NCBI RefSeq assembly: GCF_001612845.1
Contig: NZ_BDBF01000001.1
Span: 359,807-423,806, forward strand
Direction of reading: 5' to 3'
Source: Nocardia elegans NBRC 108235
GTDB taxonomy: Bacteria > Actinomycetota > Actinomycetes > Mycobacteriales > Mycobacteriaceae
Length of the DNA stretch: 64,000 bases
A program made the translations under genes and the position numbers. This document shows positions 53,791 to 61,304 of the stretch, in pieces (within the stretch, counting starts at the first letter, position 1; each line of letters opens with the position of its first letter). The notes beneath the pieces were generated by a model. It was not told where the DNA came from. It searched no databases and worked only from the letters and a program-made list of their open reading frames with translations.

Positions 53791-54266
53791 CACAGAACCC
53801 ACCGCAGGACAGCGGCGGTGCCGCCGCCGACCGCGGCCCGGGCCGATTCCGGGCCGGCGCCGACGGTGGGCAACCATTCGACAAACCGACCCGCACACCG
53901 CGGCTGCTGCTGCGCGAGGGTGACGAGGAATCCGGCGGCGTAGACGGCGCATGGTGGCCCAGAACCGACAACCTCACCACCGAACTGCACGACCTGGTCA
54001 CCGCCCTCACCGCGCGACTGGGCGCGACCGCCCGGATCAGCTTCGACTGGAATGCGCTGAGCCTGTCCCAACGTCGCATCGACGCGCCCGACGGGATCGA
54101 GGTCACCGGCCCGCTTCCGGACCAGCCACCCCAAGTGATGTATGTCTTCGGCCCACACGATCGGCACCTTCGATTGCTGGTGATCAATCCCGCCACCCCC
54201 GCAGACCAGGCACACGCGCAGATGCGCAGGGCCGTAAGCGCCGGCGCCGACAAGCCGGAATCATGA
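53787..54266 (+). CDS. DUF5994 paralogue 3
   Basis: 159 residues, ATG at 53787 overlapping the stop of paralogue 2. It carries TRTPRLLLREG, GVDGAWWPRTDNLTTELHDL, LGATARISFDWNALSLSQRR and VMYVFGPHDRHLRLLVINPA. It is closest to paralogue 6 (57545-58015), sharing the rare FDWNA/FEWNA and SLSQRRI/SLAQRRI runs, so the two-gene units 2-3 and 5-6 look like products of one duplication. Ala-rich C-terminal helix. Function unknown. Confidence 0.82.
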   Translation: MTQNPPQDSGGAAADRGPGRFRAGADGGQPFDKPTRTPRLLLREGDEESGGVDGAWWPRTDNLTTELHDLVTALTARLGATARISFDWNALSLSQRRIDAPDGIEVTGPLPDQPPQVMYVFGPHDRHLRLLVINPATPADQAHAQMRRAVSAGADKPES

Positions 54267-54447
54267 ACTACCCCGGGTAGCGACATAGCCGGCCACCGTG
54301 CCATGCCGCTGCCCGCCGCTGTCCGATGGTGAGGTGCTCGATCGGGACCCCTGTATCTCCGCGGCACCGACATGGACGGCTCGGTCGTCGCGCCTCGTCG
54401 CGGCATATTCGTGACGGAACGTGGTCGCGATTCAGGGTTCGCGGCCG

Positions 54448-54881
54448 TCACTGCCGGGCAGCGTCGTTCCGAGCGGTTCGCCCGGCCGCCGCGAGTACCG
54501 ATGTCGCGACGGCAGGATCGGTGCCCTCCGGGATGGCTCGCAACACGATCACGGTGCCGTTGGTCGCGCACAGATACATGAGGCCGAACAACTCGAACGG
54601 GTACCGGTCCAGTCGCATAGCGCGTCCCGCGACGATGAGATGCCGGTCGGTGGTCGACCAGGTGCGCGGATCGTAGACGATGCGCCATATCTGTCCTGCT
54701 CGCGGCCGAAGTGCGGCAATCAGATCGGGCAGCTCGGCTGTCAGATTGCTCGATCGTGGCCACCAAGTCGCATCGATATAGCCGCTCGCATCAGAATCCG
54801 GGCGCGGACGTAATCGTGGGGGGGGGCAGTGAGCGTTCGACTACCGACCGACACAGGCATGTTCAGCGATTGTGGCGTCAT
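54448..54881 (-). pseudogene. DUF5994 paralogue 4, frameshifted at a C9 tract
   Basis: The ATG at 54881 has the shared leader GCAGGAGCGTCCC. The first 21 codons read in one frame, up to a run of nine C (on the coding strand, near 54818-54826); the DUF5994 body (LRPRPDSDASGYIDATWWPR, then SSNLTAELPDLIAALRP, MRLDRYPFELFGLMYLC) continues in another frame to a stop at 54448. Total length is 434 nt, one short of 145 codons; ten C would restore one open frame. Either a recent frameshift, a phase-variable homopolymer, or a sequencing error. Confidence 0.8.
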
Positions 54882-55418
54882 GGGACGCTCCTGCCGCGGC
54901 CTCGGCGAAGACCGGATGTCGCATTCGGGGACGTCGCTACCTCTGCTGGTCAGCGCACGTGATGCCGCCGAATGCCTCGACTCTACACGCAGCGCTCGGC
55001 GCAAGTCCGCTCCCGCAGACCCGTCCCCCTGTTATCCGCCCCGGGCGTGGCAGCGAGCGCCTTTCGGCGAGTGCGGGCCTGCGGATCGGCTCAATTCGCC
55101 GGATGGTGCGGGCGATCCGGTTCCGGCGGCCGCTCGCATGATCTCGGTAGCCAGACATCGAAATCAGCGGCGAACCGGTGTCGGTCCGGTAACGACGCCC
55201 CTCACCCTGCTAACACCCGGCATCCTTGAGCGATGGTGTAGGTGTCGCCGATCCGACGACGCAGTCCGGCCGCTTCTGCCGACCCGGACGTGGACCCTCG
55301 ATACGCGTCGGGGCGAATTTCAGCGCTGCGCGGCGCCAGTATCAGCTCGGCGGTTCGGCCAGGTGGCACGCACCTTTGCCGCCCGGCATCACCTATTTCG
55401 CGAGACGAACGGTGTGCG
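54882..55418. other. Intergenic region upstream of the ECF sigma gene
   Basis: 537 bp without a gene I can support; frames here are short or lack starts. It should hold divergent promoters for DUF5994 paralogue 4 and the sigma factor. Confidence 0.4.
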
Positions 55419-56021
55419 ATGAAGGACGAGCTACGTCCCCGTAACGGTACTTCGACGACCAACGCTGCAAGTTTGACTACCTTGCTGCAAGAGACCGCGA
55501 ACGGCAACACCGATTCCTTCGCCGCGTTCTATCGATCGACCAGACCTCGGTTGCTCGCCAGGCTGACCTTCATCCTGCACAGTCCGGTTCTGGCCGAGGA
55601 AGTCAGCCAGGAAATATATCTTCACATCTGGATCGCGGCCGGGGACTACGATGCCGACCGCGGAAGTCCGATGGCATGGCTGATGATGTTCGCGCATCGT
55701 CGCGCTGTCGACCAGGTGCGTTCGGAGCAAGCGCTGGCCGACCGCGAACGCGCTTTCGGCCGTAGACAGTTCCCTCCCGACCATGACGTGGTCTACGACG
55801 AGGTCGGCCAGCGCCTCGACGAACGCGCTGTCGCCGTGGAAGTGTGCAAACTTCGCAGCCGCCAGCGCGAAGCCATCGAGCTGGCCTTCTACGGTGACCG
55901 CACCTACGCTCAGGTCGCCATCGACCTCGACATCCCGCTACCGACCGCCAAAGCGCGGATCCGAGCCGGACTGAAAACCCTCGGCCGCCGCCTGTCATCA
56001 AGCTCGCACGACCTTCCGTGA
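55419..56021 (+). CDS. ECF sigma factor, SigK-like
   Basis: 200 residues. Region 2: FYRSTRPRLLARLTFILHSP, VLAEEVSQEIYLHIWIAAGD and PMAWLMMFAHRRAVDQVRSE; region 4: LRSRQREAIELAFYGDRTYA and PLPTAKARIRAGLKTL. The pattern is that of the SigK/SigL (ECF19-type) group of actinobacteria. Those factors are normally followed by a membrane anti-sigma gene (RskA/RslA); here the next gene is a convergent TetR 7 bp away, so the anti-sigma is missing or elsewhere. It may control the surrounding DUF5994 genes. Confidence 0.9.
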   Translation: MKDELRPRNGTSTTNAASLTTLLQETANGNTDSFAAFYRSTRPRLLARLTFILHSPVLAEEVSQEIYLHIWIAAGDYDADRGSPMAWLMMFAHRRAVDQVRSEQALADRERAFGRRQFPPDHDVVYDEVGQRLDERAVAVEVCKLRSRQREAIELAFYGDRTYAQVAIDLDIPLPTAKARIRAGLKTLGRRLSSSSHDLP

Positions 56022-56028
56022 AAGGCGG

Positions 56029-56805
56029 TCATCCTTCCTCCGCCCCGCGGGCAGCGGCATCGCGTGTGGCGGGATCCGCGCGGGGATGTGACAGTGTGGC
56101 CGTGAGGCCGGCCAGCAGGATGTCGAGTCCACGTTCCAATTCGGCGCGGCCGTCGTAATCGGCCAGCAGCGGGGCGAGTCGGCGTAGCAACGGGAATTCT
56201 GTGACCGGCAACCGATGCAGACCGAGACGCAGCACGTCGTCGGTCTCTTCCGGGCGTTCCACCAATTCTTGGAGCTCATTGAGCACATGGCCGTAGAGGA
56301 AGCCGAACAATGCACGATAGATGTGCAGAGCATCGGCTCCGGAGAAACCGGCACGGGTCAGCAATGCCAGTACGTCCTCGAGCGGCCGTACCACCGCTGG
56401 GGAACGTTGCCCGAGCGGTGTCGCCAGCGGCCGCGTCACCAGCAACGGCACCACCCGGGGATGCGCCAGCGCCAGGGCACGGAAATCGCGAGCGACCTTC
56501 CGTAGCCCGCCGGCCCAGTCCGGGTCGGCGCTGTCCACTCGCAGCTGCGCGAAGACGATCTCGGCAACACCGTCGAGCACCGCCGCCTTGTTCGGTACAT
56601 GCCGGTAGATAACCATCGGGTCCCGGCCCACCGCCTCGGCCAAGCGGCGCATCGACAATCCCTCGACGCCGTCACTGTCGATGATCGCCAGCGCCGCCGC
56701 GAGTACTCCCACGCGGGTGACCCGACCGGCGCCACGACCATTCGCGGCACGACCCATGCGGGCCCCACCTGTCGGACCTTGGACCTCCGATGACGTTTCG
56801 TTCAT
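56029..56805 (-). CDS. TetR-family regulator
   Basis: 258 residues; the real start may be one of two ATGs (56805 or 56757). TetR domain near 27-80 (VLAAALAIIDSDGVEGLSMR, GRDPMVIYRHVPNKAAVLDG) and a C-terminal domain of the TetR_C_1 kind (RALFGFLYGHVLNELQELVE), common in TetR proteins linked to tetracycline-like or drug responses in actinobacteria. It converges on the ECF sigma gene and is divergent from DUF5994 paralogue 5, with an inverted repeat at 56839-56861 between them. Confidence 0.88.
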   Translation of the reverse strand: MNETSSEVQGPTGGARMGRAANGRGAGRVTRVGVLAAALAIIDSDGVEGLSMRRLAEAVGRDPMVIYRHVPNKAAVLDGVAEIVFAQLRVDSADPDWAGGLRKVARDFRALALAHPRVVPLLVTRPLATPLGQRSPAVVRPLEDVLALLTRAGFSGADALHIYRALFGFLYGHVLNELQELVERPEETDDVLRLGLHRLPVTEFPLLRRLAPLLADYDGRAELERGLDILLAGLTATLSHPRADPATRDAAARGAEEG

Positions 56806-56838
56806 GACGCGGGCTCATTTCCTCCGAGGCCGACAACC

Positions 56839-56861
56839 GTAGATATAAACTGTATACCTAC
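56839..56861. promoter_or_regulatory. Imperfect palindrome, TetR operator candidate
   Basis: GTAGATATA at 56839-56847 and TATACCTAC at 56853-56861 form an inverted repeat with one mismatched pair region and a 5-nt spacer, 34 bp before the tetR start. TTGACA at 56866-56871 next to it could be a -35 box for the rightward operon. Confidence 0.65.
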
Positions 56862-57037
56862 AGCGTTGACATTGTCTCGACATGGGCGTCTACTGGAGTA
56901 GTCACTCCCATTCGAGCGTCGGCACCCGCGTCCCCCTCTTTCGGCGAGTCGGCAGCCACGGATTCGGGCACAGGCAACAGTCGACATGCCGATCATTGCC
57001 ACCACATCCCGCCTCGACGAGTAAGGACCGGTCCATC

Positions 57038-57541
57038 ATGACCATCGCTCACACAATCGCAACGAAGACCAAGGCTTTTCCGGAAGCAATTCGCCGCTAC
57101 CTCGATCCCCTACCGGAACGCGCCTCCCCCGCCCCGGCTCCCCTCTCGACGGGCCCGCCCGAAGCCGCGGTGACCCACCACCCACCGCGACTGAGCCTGA
57201 AGCCGAAAAATCGTCACTCGGACTACATCGACGGTGCGTGGTGGCCCGAGTCCGCCGACCTCGCTACCGAACTCCCGGATCTACTGGCTGTCTTGACGAT
57301 TCGGCTGGGTCCGGTCGATCGGATCGTCTACGACCCGGACGGCTGGTCACGGCCACCCCGGCAGATGACGGTCGGAAGTCGTTCGATCAGCCTCGAGCCC
57401 TATCCGTTCCACTTGCGCAACACGATGTATGTCGTCGGCGCCGACACCGCCGTCATGGTGCTCCGCGTGATCCTTCCATCCACCGACGCCCGCGCCGCCC
57501 ACTCCCAATTGGTGGCCGCCGGCACTCCACGGGAGGGATAG
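57038..57541 (+). CDS. DUF5994 paralogue 5
   Basis: 167 residues from the ATG at 57038 with AAGGA ten bases upstream. After an N-terminal extension of about 55 residues comes the core: PPRLSLKPKN, YIDGAWWPESADLATELPDL, LGPVDRIVYDPDGWSRPPRQ and YPFHLRNTMYVVG. It resembles paralogues 1, 2 and 4 and is first in a three-gene run (paralogues 5, 6, 7). The TetR palindrome lies 180 bp upstream, so it may be under that regulator. Function unknown. Confidence 0.82.
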   Translation: MTIAHTIATKTKAFPEAIRRYLDPLPERASPAPAPLSTGPPEAAVTHHPPRLSLKPKNRHSDYIDGAWWPESADLATELPDLLAVLTIRLGPVDRIVYDPDGWSRPPRQMTVGSRSISLEPYPFHLRNTMYVVGADTAVMVLRVILPSTDARAAHSQLVAAGTPREG

Positions 57542-57544
57542 ATC

Positions 57545-58015
57545 ATGCCCCGCCTCCATACACGACGTCCGATCGTCAACCACTTCGAGACGGACACGTC
57601 CGCCTCGGACGAGCGACAGCCCTTCCGCACACCCACACGCACACCCCGTCTGATGCTCCGCGAACGCGGTGCCGTCCCTGGAAACGTCGACGGCGCCTGG
57701 TGGCCGTGGACCCCGAATCTCACGTCGGAACTGCACGACCTGATCAGCGCCGTCGCCCCACGCCTCGGGACCACGATGCGCGTCGGATTCGAATGGAACG
57801 CAACAAGTCTCGCCCAACGACGCATCGGTACCGACGACCACATTCGCATAAAGGGCCGCAGCGACGACCAACCGCCCGAGGTCGTGCATCTCTACGGAGC
57901 GCACAACACCGCACTCGCGCTGCTCGTCATCCCCGCCGCCACGGCGCCCGAGGTCGCCCGGGAACGCATGCGGCTCGCCGCGGCCGGCCATCTCGGCCCA
58001 CCACCCGGACCGTGA
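57545..58015 (+). CDS. DUF5994 paralogue 6
   Basis: 156 residues, ATG at 57545, three bases after the stop of paralogue 5. Core: TRTPRLMLRERG, VDGAWWPWTPNLTSELHDLI, LGTTMRVGFEWNATSLAQRR and VVHLYGAHNTALALLVIPAA. It is the counterpart of paralogue 3; compared with it the W-P-R of the motif reads W-P-W. The C-terminus is an Ala-rich helix followed by a Pro/Gly tail. Function unknown. Confidence 0.82.
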   Translation: MPRLHTRRPIVNHFETDTSASDERQPFRTPTRTPRLMLRERGAVPGNVDGAWWPWTPNLTSELHDLISAVAPRLGTTMRVGFEWNATSLAQRRIGTDDHIRIKGRSDDQPPEVVHLYGAHNTALALLVIPAATAPEVARERMRLAAAGHLGPPPGP

Positions 58016-58059
58016 CACCAGCAACGGACCGATACCCGCTCGAGACAGGAGCGTCGACC

Positions 58060-58587
58060 ATGACACCGGAGAATGTTCACCCGAACAGGGAGAACTCGGG
58101 CTCGGTCGGGGAATTGGTACCGCGGCTGCGGCTGAAACCGGACTCGGCGAAGATCGGCTACGTCGACGGAGCGTGGTGGCCGCGCAGCGACGACCTCGCT
58201 GTCGAGTTGCCCGCGCTGCTGGCGAGCGTGTCGGGCCGGCTCGGACCCGTCCGCCGGATCACCTATCGCCTCGGTGAGTGGGCGAACGCGCCCAGCGATC
58301 TGGTCGTCGAAGGGCTGGCCATCCGCCTCGAAGGTCACCGCAACGGGACCGTCAACACGATCGAAATGCTGGGCACCCGCGACCGTCGACTGGTCATCCT
58401 GGTCGTCCCGCCCTACACCGACGACGATCGGGCCCTCGCCGCGATGAACGCCGCCGCCACCACCGGCGACGCGTCAACCGTGGACGAACTGTTGATGATC
58501 ACCCCGCGAGAACGGCGCAACCGCACCGCACAAGCGGACGCGGTGCGGCGATGGCGAACCGGCGATCCGAATCCGCGCGACCGATGA
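58060..58587 (+). CDS. DUF5994 paralogue 7, closest to the family norm
   Basis: 175 residues from the ATG at 58060 after ACAGGAGCGTCGACC, the shared leader. Core: PRLRLKPDS, YVDGAWWPRSDDLAVELPAL, LGPVRRITYRLGEWANAPSD, RLVILVVPPYTDDDRALAAM, then TGDASTVDELLMITP, which is the typical DUF5994 end and is lacking in the other copies. It may be the ancestral or functional member. A basic tail follows (RRWRTGDPNPRDR). It lies 44 bp after paralogue 6, so probably in the same operon. Confidence 0.85.
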   Translation: MTPENVHPNRENSGSVGELVPRLRLKPDSAKIGYVDGAWWPRSDDLAVELPALLASVSGRLGPVRRITYRLGEWANAPSDLVVEGLAIRLEGHRNGTVNTIEMLGTRDRRLVILVVPPYTDDDRALAAMNAAATTGDASTVDELLMITPRERRNRTAQADAVRRWRTGDPNPRDR

Positions 58588-58909
58588 AAAACGCAGCGGG
58601 CGCGTGCCCGCCGCGCCGACTCGTCGCGGGCTCGTCAACCGGCACACACACTGGGCCGGTCGAACGCGTCGGCTACTCGTTTGAACCGACGCGTTCTCGA
58701 TCGCTGCATATTCCCGGGAAGATGCGGTGATCTGCCCAGCCCATACCCGAACGGAAGCGACCCAAACCGACTGTCGCTCGTCGAGGGCCTGCTGCCGCAA
58801 CCCGCGCACAGGCACATCGACCCCAGCGAAGCATCCGCAGTGATCGCCGGCTTCGTCGTACTCATCTTCGGCGATCAACTAGCGCAACGAGTTCGCGCGA
58901 TGCCAAAAC
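58588..58909. other. Intergenic region left of the attachment site
   Basis: No supportable gene. It lies between the last DUF5994 gene and the tRNA terminator and should be old chromosomal DNA downstream of the tRNA gene. Confidence 0.4.
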
Positions 58910-58944
58910 AGCGAATCCGCAGGTCAGTGACCTGCGGATTCGCT
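58910..58944 (-). terminator. tRNA terminator, 17-bp stem
   Basis: 58910-58926 pairs perfectly with 58928-58944. Read on the minus strand it is followed by TGTTTT, a typical rho-independent end. It lies six bases downstream of the tRNA 3' remnant, exactly where the terminator of an intact tRNA gene would be. Confidence 0.85.
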
Positions 58945-58950
58945 ATGAAG

Positions 58951-58975
58951 TGGAGCTAAGGGGACTCGAACCCCT
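58951..58975 (-). mobile_element. Displaced tRNA 3' end: attachment site of an integrated element
   Basis: On the minus strand these 25 nt are exactly a T-arm (5-bp stem AGGGG/CCCCT around TTCGAGT), a 7-nt acceptor strand TAGCTCC and discriminator A. The preceding bases do not supply an anticodon arm, D-arm or a 5' acceptor strand at tRNA distance, so no complete tRNA exists. Integrases that use tRNA genes leave such a 3' copy at the far end of the element; the intact tRNA should lie at the other end, to the right of this window. Genes from 59113 onward are therefore inside the element. Confidence 0.82.
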
Positions 58976-59112
58976 TCAAATTCCCTGGTTTCTGGCCCCT
59001 GACCTGCTCCTCAGCGATTCTGACGATTTCTCGGACGCTCTCCGCGACCTGCGGGTTTCCATCCAAGTGTTGATGGCATCAACAGCCATCAGCCCCGATC
59101 GGGAGCCCCGAA

Positions 59113-59364
59113 ATGACTGCTGTCGAACCCGTACCGACTACCCCGCCAGCGCCCCTCGATATCGCCGATAGCGAGCGCCGCGAGTTCGCCCTCGGCCATA
59201 CGCACACCCTGTCCCGTGACGCACTGGTCGTCGCGTTCCGACAGGCTGCCGAGGATGGGCTGCGCGACTACCCCGACAATCCCTCCTTCGCGCTCGCCGC
59301 CGCTTGGGGCACCCTGCTCGGCGGCCTCGGCATCAGCGAAGAGGCTGGGGTGCGCCCGTGGTAA
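59113..59364 (+). CDS. Hypothetical protein, first gene inside the element
   Basis: 83 residues from the ATG at 59113 with GGGAG upstream. Polar, with a Pro-rich start and a helical middle (DALVVAFRQAAEDGLRDYPD). No signal peptide, membrane helix or recognised motif. Its end overlaps the GTG start of the secreted hydrolase by seven bases, so the two are coexpressed; this is odd for phage structural genes and suggests a cargo (moron) unit. Confidence 0.65.
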   Translation: MTAVEPVPTTPPAPLDIADSERREFALGHTHTLSRDALVVAFRQAAEDGLRDYPDNPSFALAAAWGTLLGGLGISEEAGVRPW

Positions 59365-60422
59365 GCCGCCTTATCGCCGCCACGGTTGCGGCGGTCGCCC
59401 TGCTGGGCACCGGTGCCGGATGGGCGCGCGGCAACCCGATTGCGTTCCGGCCGTCGCCCATCGCAGCCCCTGCCGGCGCGCACCCGGTCGGCCGAATCGA
59501 CACCGCGCTCACCGACCCGGACCGCGACCGCACGATCGTGGTCAGCGTTTGGTACCCGGCCCTCGAGGTGGGCTCGCCCGCCGCCTACGTGCCCGCCGCG
59601 GGTTCGGCCGCGCAGGCCCGCATTGCCGCCGTGTCGGCGTCGTGGATGCACGCCACGGCCGCCGCGGTGCGCATGGTCGGCGCGAAGGCCGCTGCCACCC
59701 AGGGCGCACCGGTCGCCGGTGACCGCCTACCCGTCGTCGTGGCCTCGCCCGGCATGGGCACACCGCGGTGGATCCTGTCAGGCCTTGCCACCGATCTCGC
59801 GAGCCGCGGTTACGTGGTCGTCGTCATCGACCACACTGGCGAGAGCCCCGCTGTGCAATTCCCGGATGGGCGAATCATTCTCGGCACCCCGCCGACCACG
59901 GACACCGACTACATGCGCCGCCAGCTGCACGCGCGCACCGCCGATCTCCGCCTCATGCTCGACCGCCTCGCCGTGCTGCCGATCGTCGGCGCGCACCTCG
60001 ACCTCGGCCGGATCGCCGCGCTCGGCCACAGCTACGGCGGAACCACCGCGGTGCAGTTGGCGGCCGCCGATTCGCGAGTGCGGGCCGTCGTCGCCCTTGA
60101 CGCCCCGGCTGGCTGGGATGGCGTCGCCGACGCGCCGACGCTCGATTTGCCGGTGCTGTCGCTCGATCTGACCGGCGTGTGGGCGTCGAGCTGGAACGAA
60201 TTCCGCGGCAACCGATTCGAGGTCGTCTCGATGCGGAATGCCGGGCACTACACCGCGACCGATCTGCCGGCGTTCGGATGCGGTGCCGATCTGTGCGGCA
60301 CGGTGCCCTCCGACCGGGCCGCGATCGTCAGCCGGGGCGTGGTCGGTTCGTGGCTCGATCGGTGGCTGCGCGGTATGGACTCGCCGAAATTCACAGCGCC
60401 AGAGCTCAAGGGGCGCACCTAA
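59358..60422 (+). CDS. Secreted alpha/beta hydrolase (PAF-acetylhydrolase/lipase-like)
   Basis: 354 residues from a GTG at 59358. A signal peptide (RLIAATVAAVALLGTGAGWARG) should direct export. The nucleophile elbow GHSYGG is near 229-234, with VDHTGESP and the oxyanion-region PVVVASPGMGTPR upstream and a late His in NAGHYTATD, giving a plausible Ser-Asp-His triad. The family includes platelet-activating-factor acetylhydrolases and secreted esterases. Carried inside an integrated element, it looks like a lysogenic-conversion or cargo gene rather than a phage function. Confidence 0.82.
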   Translation: MVSRLIAATVAAVALLGTGAGWARGNPIAFRPSPIAAPAGAHPVGRIDTALTDPDRDRTIVVSVWYPALEVGSPAAYVPAAGSAAQARIAAVSASWMHATAAAVRMVGAKAAATQGAPVAGDRLPVVVASPGMGTPRWILSGLATDLASRGYVVVVIDHTGESPAVQFPDGRIILGTPPTTDTDYMRRQLHARTADLRLMLDRLAVLPIVGAHLDLGRIAALGHSYGGTTAVQLAAADSRVRAVVALDAPAGWDGVADAPTLDLPVLSLDLTGVWASSWNEFRGNRFEVVSMRNAGHYTATDLPAFGCGADLCGTVPSDRAAIVSRGVVGSWLDRWLRGMDSPKFTAPELKGRT

Positions 60423-60521
60423 TGCGCCCCGATTCTTTCCGCGCCGCGCCGGGACGGATGTAACGCAATGCACGTGCCGGGCAATTCTGATTGGGACAAA
60501 CCACGCCGAAAGGACTTCTGT

Positions 60522-60890
60522 ATGAATACCAGTCGCGTCGCGCGCCGAGCCGCATCCGGCATCGTCGCCGCGCTGCTGCTCGCCGTCGCGTTCCTCGGCC
60601 TCGCCGCCACCGCGAACGCCGAGACACCGGCCGAGCCCGCCACAGTCGCCGCCGCAGCGACCGAGCCCGAGGTGCAGCCGATCACCACCGCGCAACCGAT
60701 CCTGTGCCTGATGCCTGGTGACACGATGGAACTGCGCGCCGGAATCGGTGCGATTATCGGTGGTCTCGCCGGTCTGCCGATCTTCATCGTCGGCGCGATC
60801 CCTGGCGCGATCATCGGCGCGGGCATGGGCGCGCTGTCGTGGCAAATCGCCAATTGGTCTCTGCAGCAGCAAGGCGGTTGCCACCCGTGA
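60522..60890 (+). CDS. Small exported protein with hydrophobic C-terminal region
   Basis: 122 residues from the ATG at 60522 with AAAGGA. A Sec signal (ASGIVAALLLAVAFLGLAA, cleavage near ANA-ET) precedes an Ala/Glu/Pro-rich linker and a Gly/Ile-rich hydrophobic stretch (about 75-105) bounded by two Cys (ILCLMPGD and GGCHP). Small actinobacterial exported proteins of this kind are common and uncharacterised. A terminator follows directly. Together with the hydrolase upstream it forms the exported cargo of the element. Confidence 0.72.
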   Translation: MNTSRVARRAASGIVAALLLAVAFLGLAATANAETPAEPATVAAAATEPEVQPITTAQPILCLMPGDTMELRAGIGAIIGGLAGLPIFIVGAIPGAIIGAGMGALSWQIANWSLQQQGGCHP

Positions 60891-60912
60891 CCCGATAGCC
60901 TCGGCACGCGAG

Positions 60913-60947
60913 ACGGCCCGCGCATCTCCCACGGATGCGCGGGCCGT
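60913..60947. terminator. 13-bp hairpin terminator between convergent genes
   Basis: 60913-60925 and 60935-60947 are perfectly complementary with a 9-nt loop, between the exported protein gene (stop 60890, plus) and the gene ending at 60966 (minus). Confidence 0.82.
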
Positions 60948-60965
60948 TACGTGTAGAGGTGAGAG

Positions 60966-61304
60966 TCACTTCGTGGTGATGAACCCGAACGTGTGCCGCT
61001 GCAGCTGTTCGGTGCCGGTGCGGGCGATCTGCAGTACCGATGCCGCGTGACGGCCGGTCATCCTCAGCTGCGCAGCCAGCTCGGCTGGCACTGACTCGGC
61101 GTCGCCCACCATGTCGATGAGCAGCTGGTTGCGGGCTTGAGTTGCGATGTGCAGGTCTGCGGATGCGCATTTGAAGGTCGCCGACCGCGACGGTGCACGG
61201 CCGCCGCCGACCTGCTCCCCCAGCTCTCCCGTGCGCTCGATACGAGCATTCGCGGCATCGATCCGCGACAACACCTCTGCCACACGGTCGCGGTCGGTAC
61301 TCAT
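60966..61304 (-). CDS. Hypothetical protein coupled to the HTH-TPR regulator
   Basis: 112 residues from the ATG at 61304, which overlaps the stop of the regulator gene (ATGA). Mostly helical and polar (RVAEVLSRIDAANARIERTG, DLHIATQARNQLLIDMVGDA). No membrane segment or known motif. Its coupling to the regulator suggests a partner or a second regulatory component. Confidence 0.68.
   Translation of the reverse strand: MSTDRDRVAEVLSRIDAANARIERTGELGEQVGGGRAPSRSATFKCASADLHIATQARNQLLIDMVGDAESVPAELAAQLRMTGRHAASVLQIARTGTEQLQRHTFGFITTK

Noticed and set aside
58951..59030. A complete tRNA gene on the minus strand
   Set aside because: Only the T-arm and acceptor 3' strand are present. A possible 5' partner, GGAGCAG, lies only about 60 nt away and leaves no room for D- and anticodon arms.
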